Assembly (NCBI RefSeq): GCF_002847505.1
Contig: NZ_MXAV01000044.1
Location: 113,773-177,772 of the forward strand
Length of the DNA stretch: 64,000 nucleotides
From: Acidithiobacillus marinus
GTDB taxonomy: Bacteria; Pseudomonadota; Gammaproteobacteria; Acidithiobacillales; Acidithiobacillaceae
Reading direction: 5' to 3'
Under the pieces are notes generated by a model that saw only the letters and a list, made by a program, of their open reading frames with translations, did no database searches and was not told the DNA's origin. This document shows positions 63,582 through 64,000 of this stretch, one piece after another (the first letter of the stretch is position 1; each line of letters begins with the position of its first letter). A program made the translations under genes and the position numbers.

Positions 63582-63720
63582 ATGGACTTTTTACCTTGTC
63601 ACTTTACTTATCGCGCTCTGGTTGGTGCTTTCTGTTTAGTTTTTTCTTCCTTTTCTTTTTCTGCTGTTCTTGACGATCCTAATTATTCCTGGCGTCTTTC
63701 TTCTTCTGGTGATGTCTACC
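63582..63720 (+). pseudogene. 5' part of a secreted pIII-like adsorption protein, cut by an IS
   Basis: From ATG 63582 (MDFLPCHFTYRALVGAFCLV) with a signal peptide ending SFSFSA. The mature start VLDDPNYSWRLSSSGDVYR fits the first residues of a secreted phage protein right after the coat gene. An AGGTGG site is near. The frame then enters the insertion sequence and ends at a TAG at 63744. The rest of the gene would lie beyond the IS, outside the window. pIII identity is inferred from place and signal peptide. Confidence 0.6.
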
Positions 63721-64000
63721 GGCTCTTCGTCAGATTGAGTGGGTAGGGGGTAGAATGCTGTGGAGCGGTCGTGCCCTGAATTGGAGTTAGCTGATGGTCC
63801 CTGAAGAGCTGTTTTCTCTCGCGTTAGGATTGGTTCCGCCGTGGTTGGTGGATCATGTGACTTTCACGGTGGAGGAGAAACGCCTGGATCTGCACATCAA
63901 CTTTCCCAAGGGTAGTCGCTTTGCTTGCTCCGTCTGTGGTGAGGAGTGTCCGGTACATGATACCCGTGACCATACTTGGCGGCACATGGATTTCTTCCAG
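63721..64000 (+). mobile_element. ISL3-family insertion sequence, left part
   Basis: The phage frame changes character at 63721, where GGCTCTTCGTCAGATTGAGT may be the left inverted repeat. The transposase start follows at 63794. The right end, inverted repeat partner and the expected 8-bp target duplication are outside the window, so the exact edge is not confirmed. Confidence 0.6.
63794..64000 (+). CDS. ISL3-family transposase, 3'-truncated by the window end
   Basis: The first 69 residues are MVPEELFSLALGLVPPWLVD, then VTFTVEEKRLDLHINFPKGS and RFACSVCGEECPVHDTRDHT followed by WRHMDFFQ. The order VEEKRLDIHIDFP, the zinc-binding Cys pairs and TWRHLDFFQ is typical of ISL3 transposases. The DDE catalytic domain lies beyond the window. 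Confidence 0.9.
   Translation, partial: MVPEELFSLALGLVPPWLVDHVTFTVEEKRLDLHINFPKGSRFACSVCGEECPVHDTRDHTWRHMDFFQ

Larger units (their letters stand above)
58790..63720. mobile_element. Filamentous (inovirus-type) prophage, interrupted by an IS at its right side
   Basis: Order: divergent HTH repressor, three small genes, II/X-family Rep, probable ssDNA-binding protein, two membrane or structural proteins, major coat protein, strong terminator, secreted pIII-like gene start. That is the replication-then-structure order of filamentous phages. The plus strand of these genes is T rich in third positions, as in ssDNA phages. An ISL3-family element cuts the pIII gene. The assembly ATPase (pI/Zot) and attachment sites were not found, because the window ends. 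The left boundary is approximate. Confidence 0.85.

Overview
The window looks like a chromosome segment of an Acidithiobacillus-type acidophilic proteobacterium. This is inferred from the mix of gammaproteobacteria-like housekeeping gene order (tmk-holB-pilZ; ndk-rlmN-pilF-rodZ-ispG-hisS-yfgM-bamB-der; tamA-tamB), a DsrE-type protein, a moderately high G+C content and an ISL3-type transposase. No species-level claim can be made from the sequence alone.

Layout. 1-3146: 5'-truncated mltG, then tmk, holB, pilZ and tRNA-Ser(GGA). 3147-7557: an accessory stretch downstream of the tRNA, with an IS5-type transposase relic, a class II Fic protein, a frameshifted HD-GYP gene, an orphan lipoprotein and eroded DNA. 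7558-28717: almost continuous housekeeping DNA with a TehA/SLAC1-type transporter, SRP RNA, dnaX-ybaB-recR, amt, nnrD, bioA, a CBS protein, tsaE-mutL-miaA, and the ndk-to-der cluster ending in sixA. 28796-42302: DsrE, a Pho-box-controlled pstS-pstC-pstA set without pstB, a DUF2249-hemerythrin fusion, tRNA-Leu(TAA), an old-yellow-enzyme gene with an operator inside its promoter, a pair of tiny related proteins, an SSF symporter with its DUF3311 partner, katG, and a PLD nuclease-DUF2130-zinc ribbon group.

42677-51271 is an integrated element of about 8.6 kb bounded by a perfect 56-bp direct repeat of the 3' half of tRNA-Lys(CTT). It carries a P4-type integrase, a DUF2442/DUF2283 pair, an unknown 346-residue cargo protein, an AlpA-like HTH protein, and a tightly overlapping replication operon (primase-like protein, DUF3987 helicase-like protein, SSB-like protein, small proteins). 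Phased 11-bp repeats lie at both ends. No capsid, packaging or conjugation gene is present, so it resembles a phage satellite or mobilisable island.

51395-58731 returns to core genes: a Fur-family regulator, thiO, tamB and tamA. From 58790 to the window end lies a filamentous (inovirus-type) prophage: a divergent HTH repressor with a membrane segment, small membrane proteins, a II/X-family replication protein, a probable ssDNA-binding protein, two structural or membrane proteins, a clear pVIII-like major coat protein, a strong terminator, and the start of a secreted pIII-like gene cut by an ISL3-family insertion sequence whose transposase runs off the window. The assembly ATPase (pI/Zot) and the right end of the prophage lie beyond position 64000, if present.
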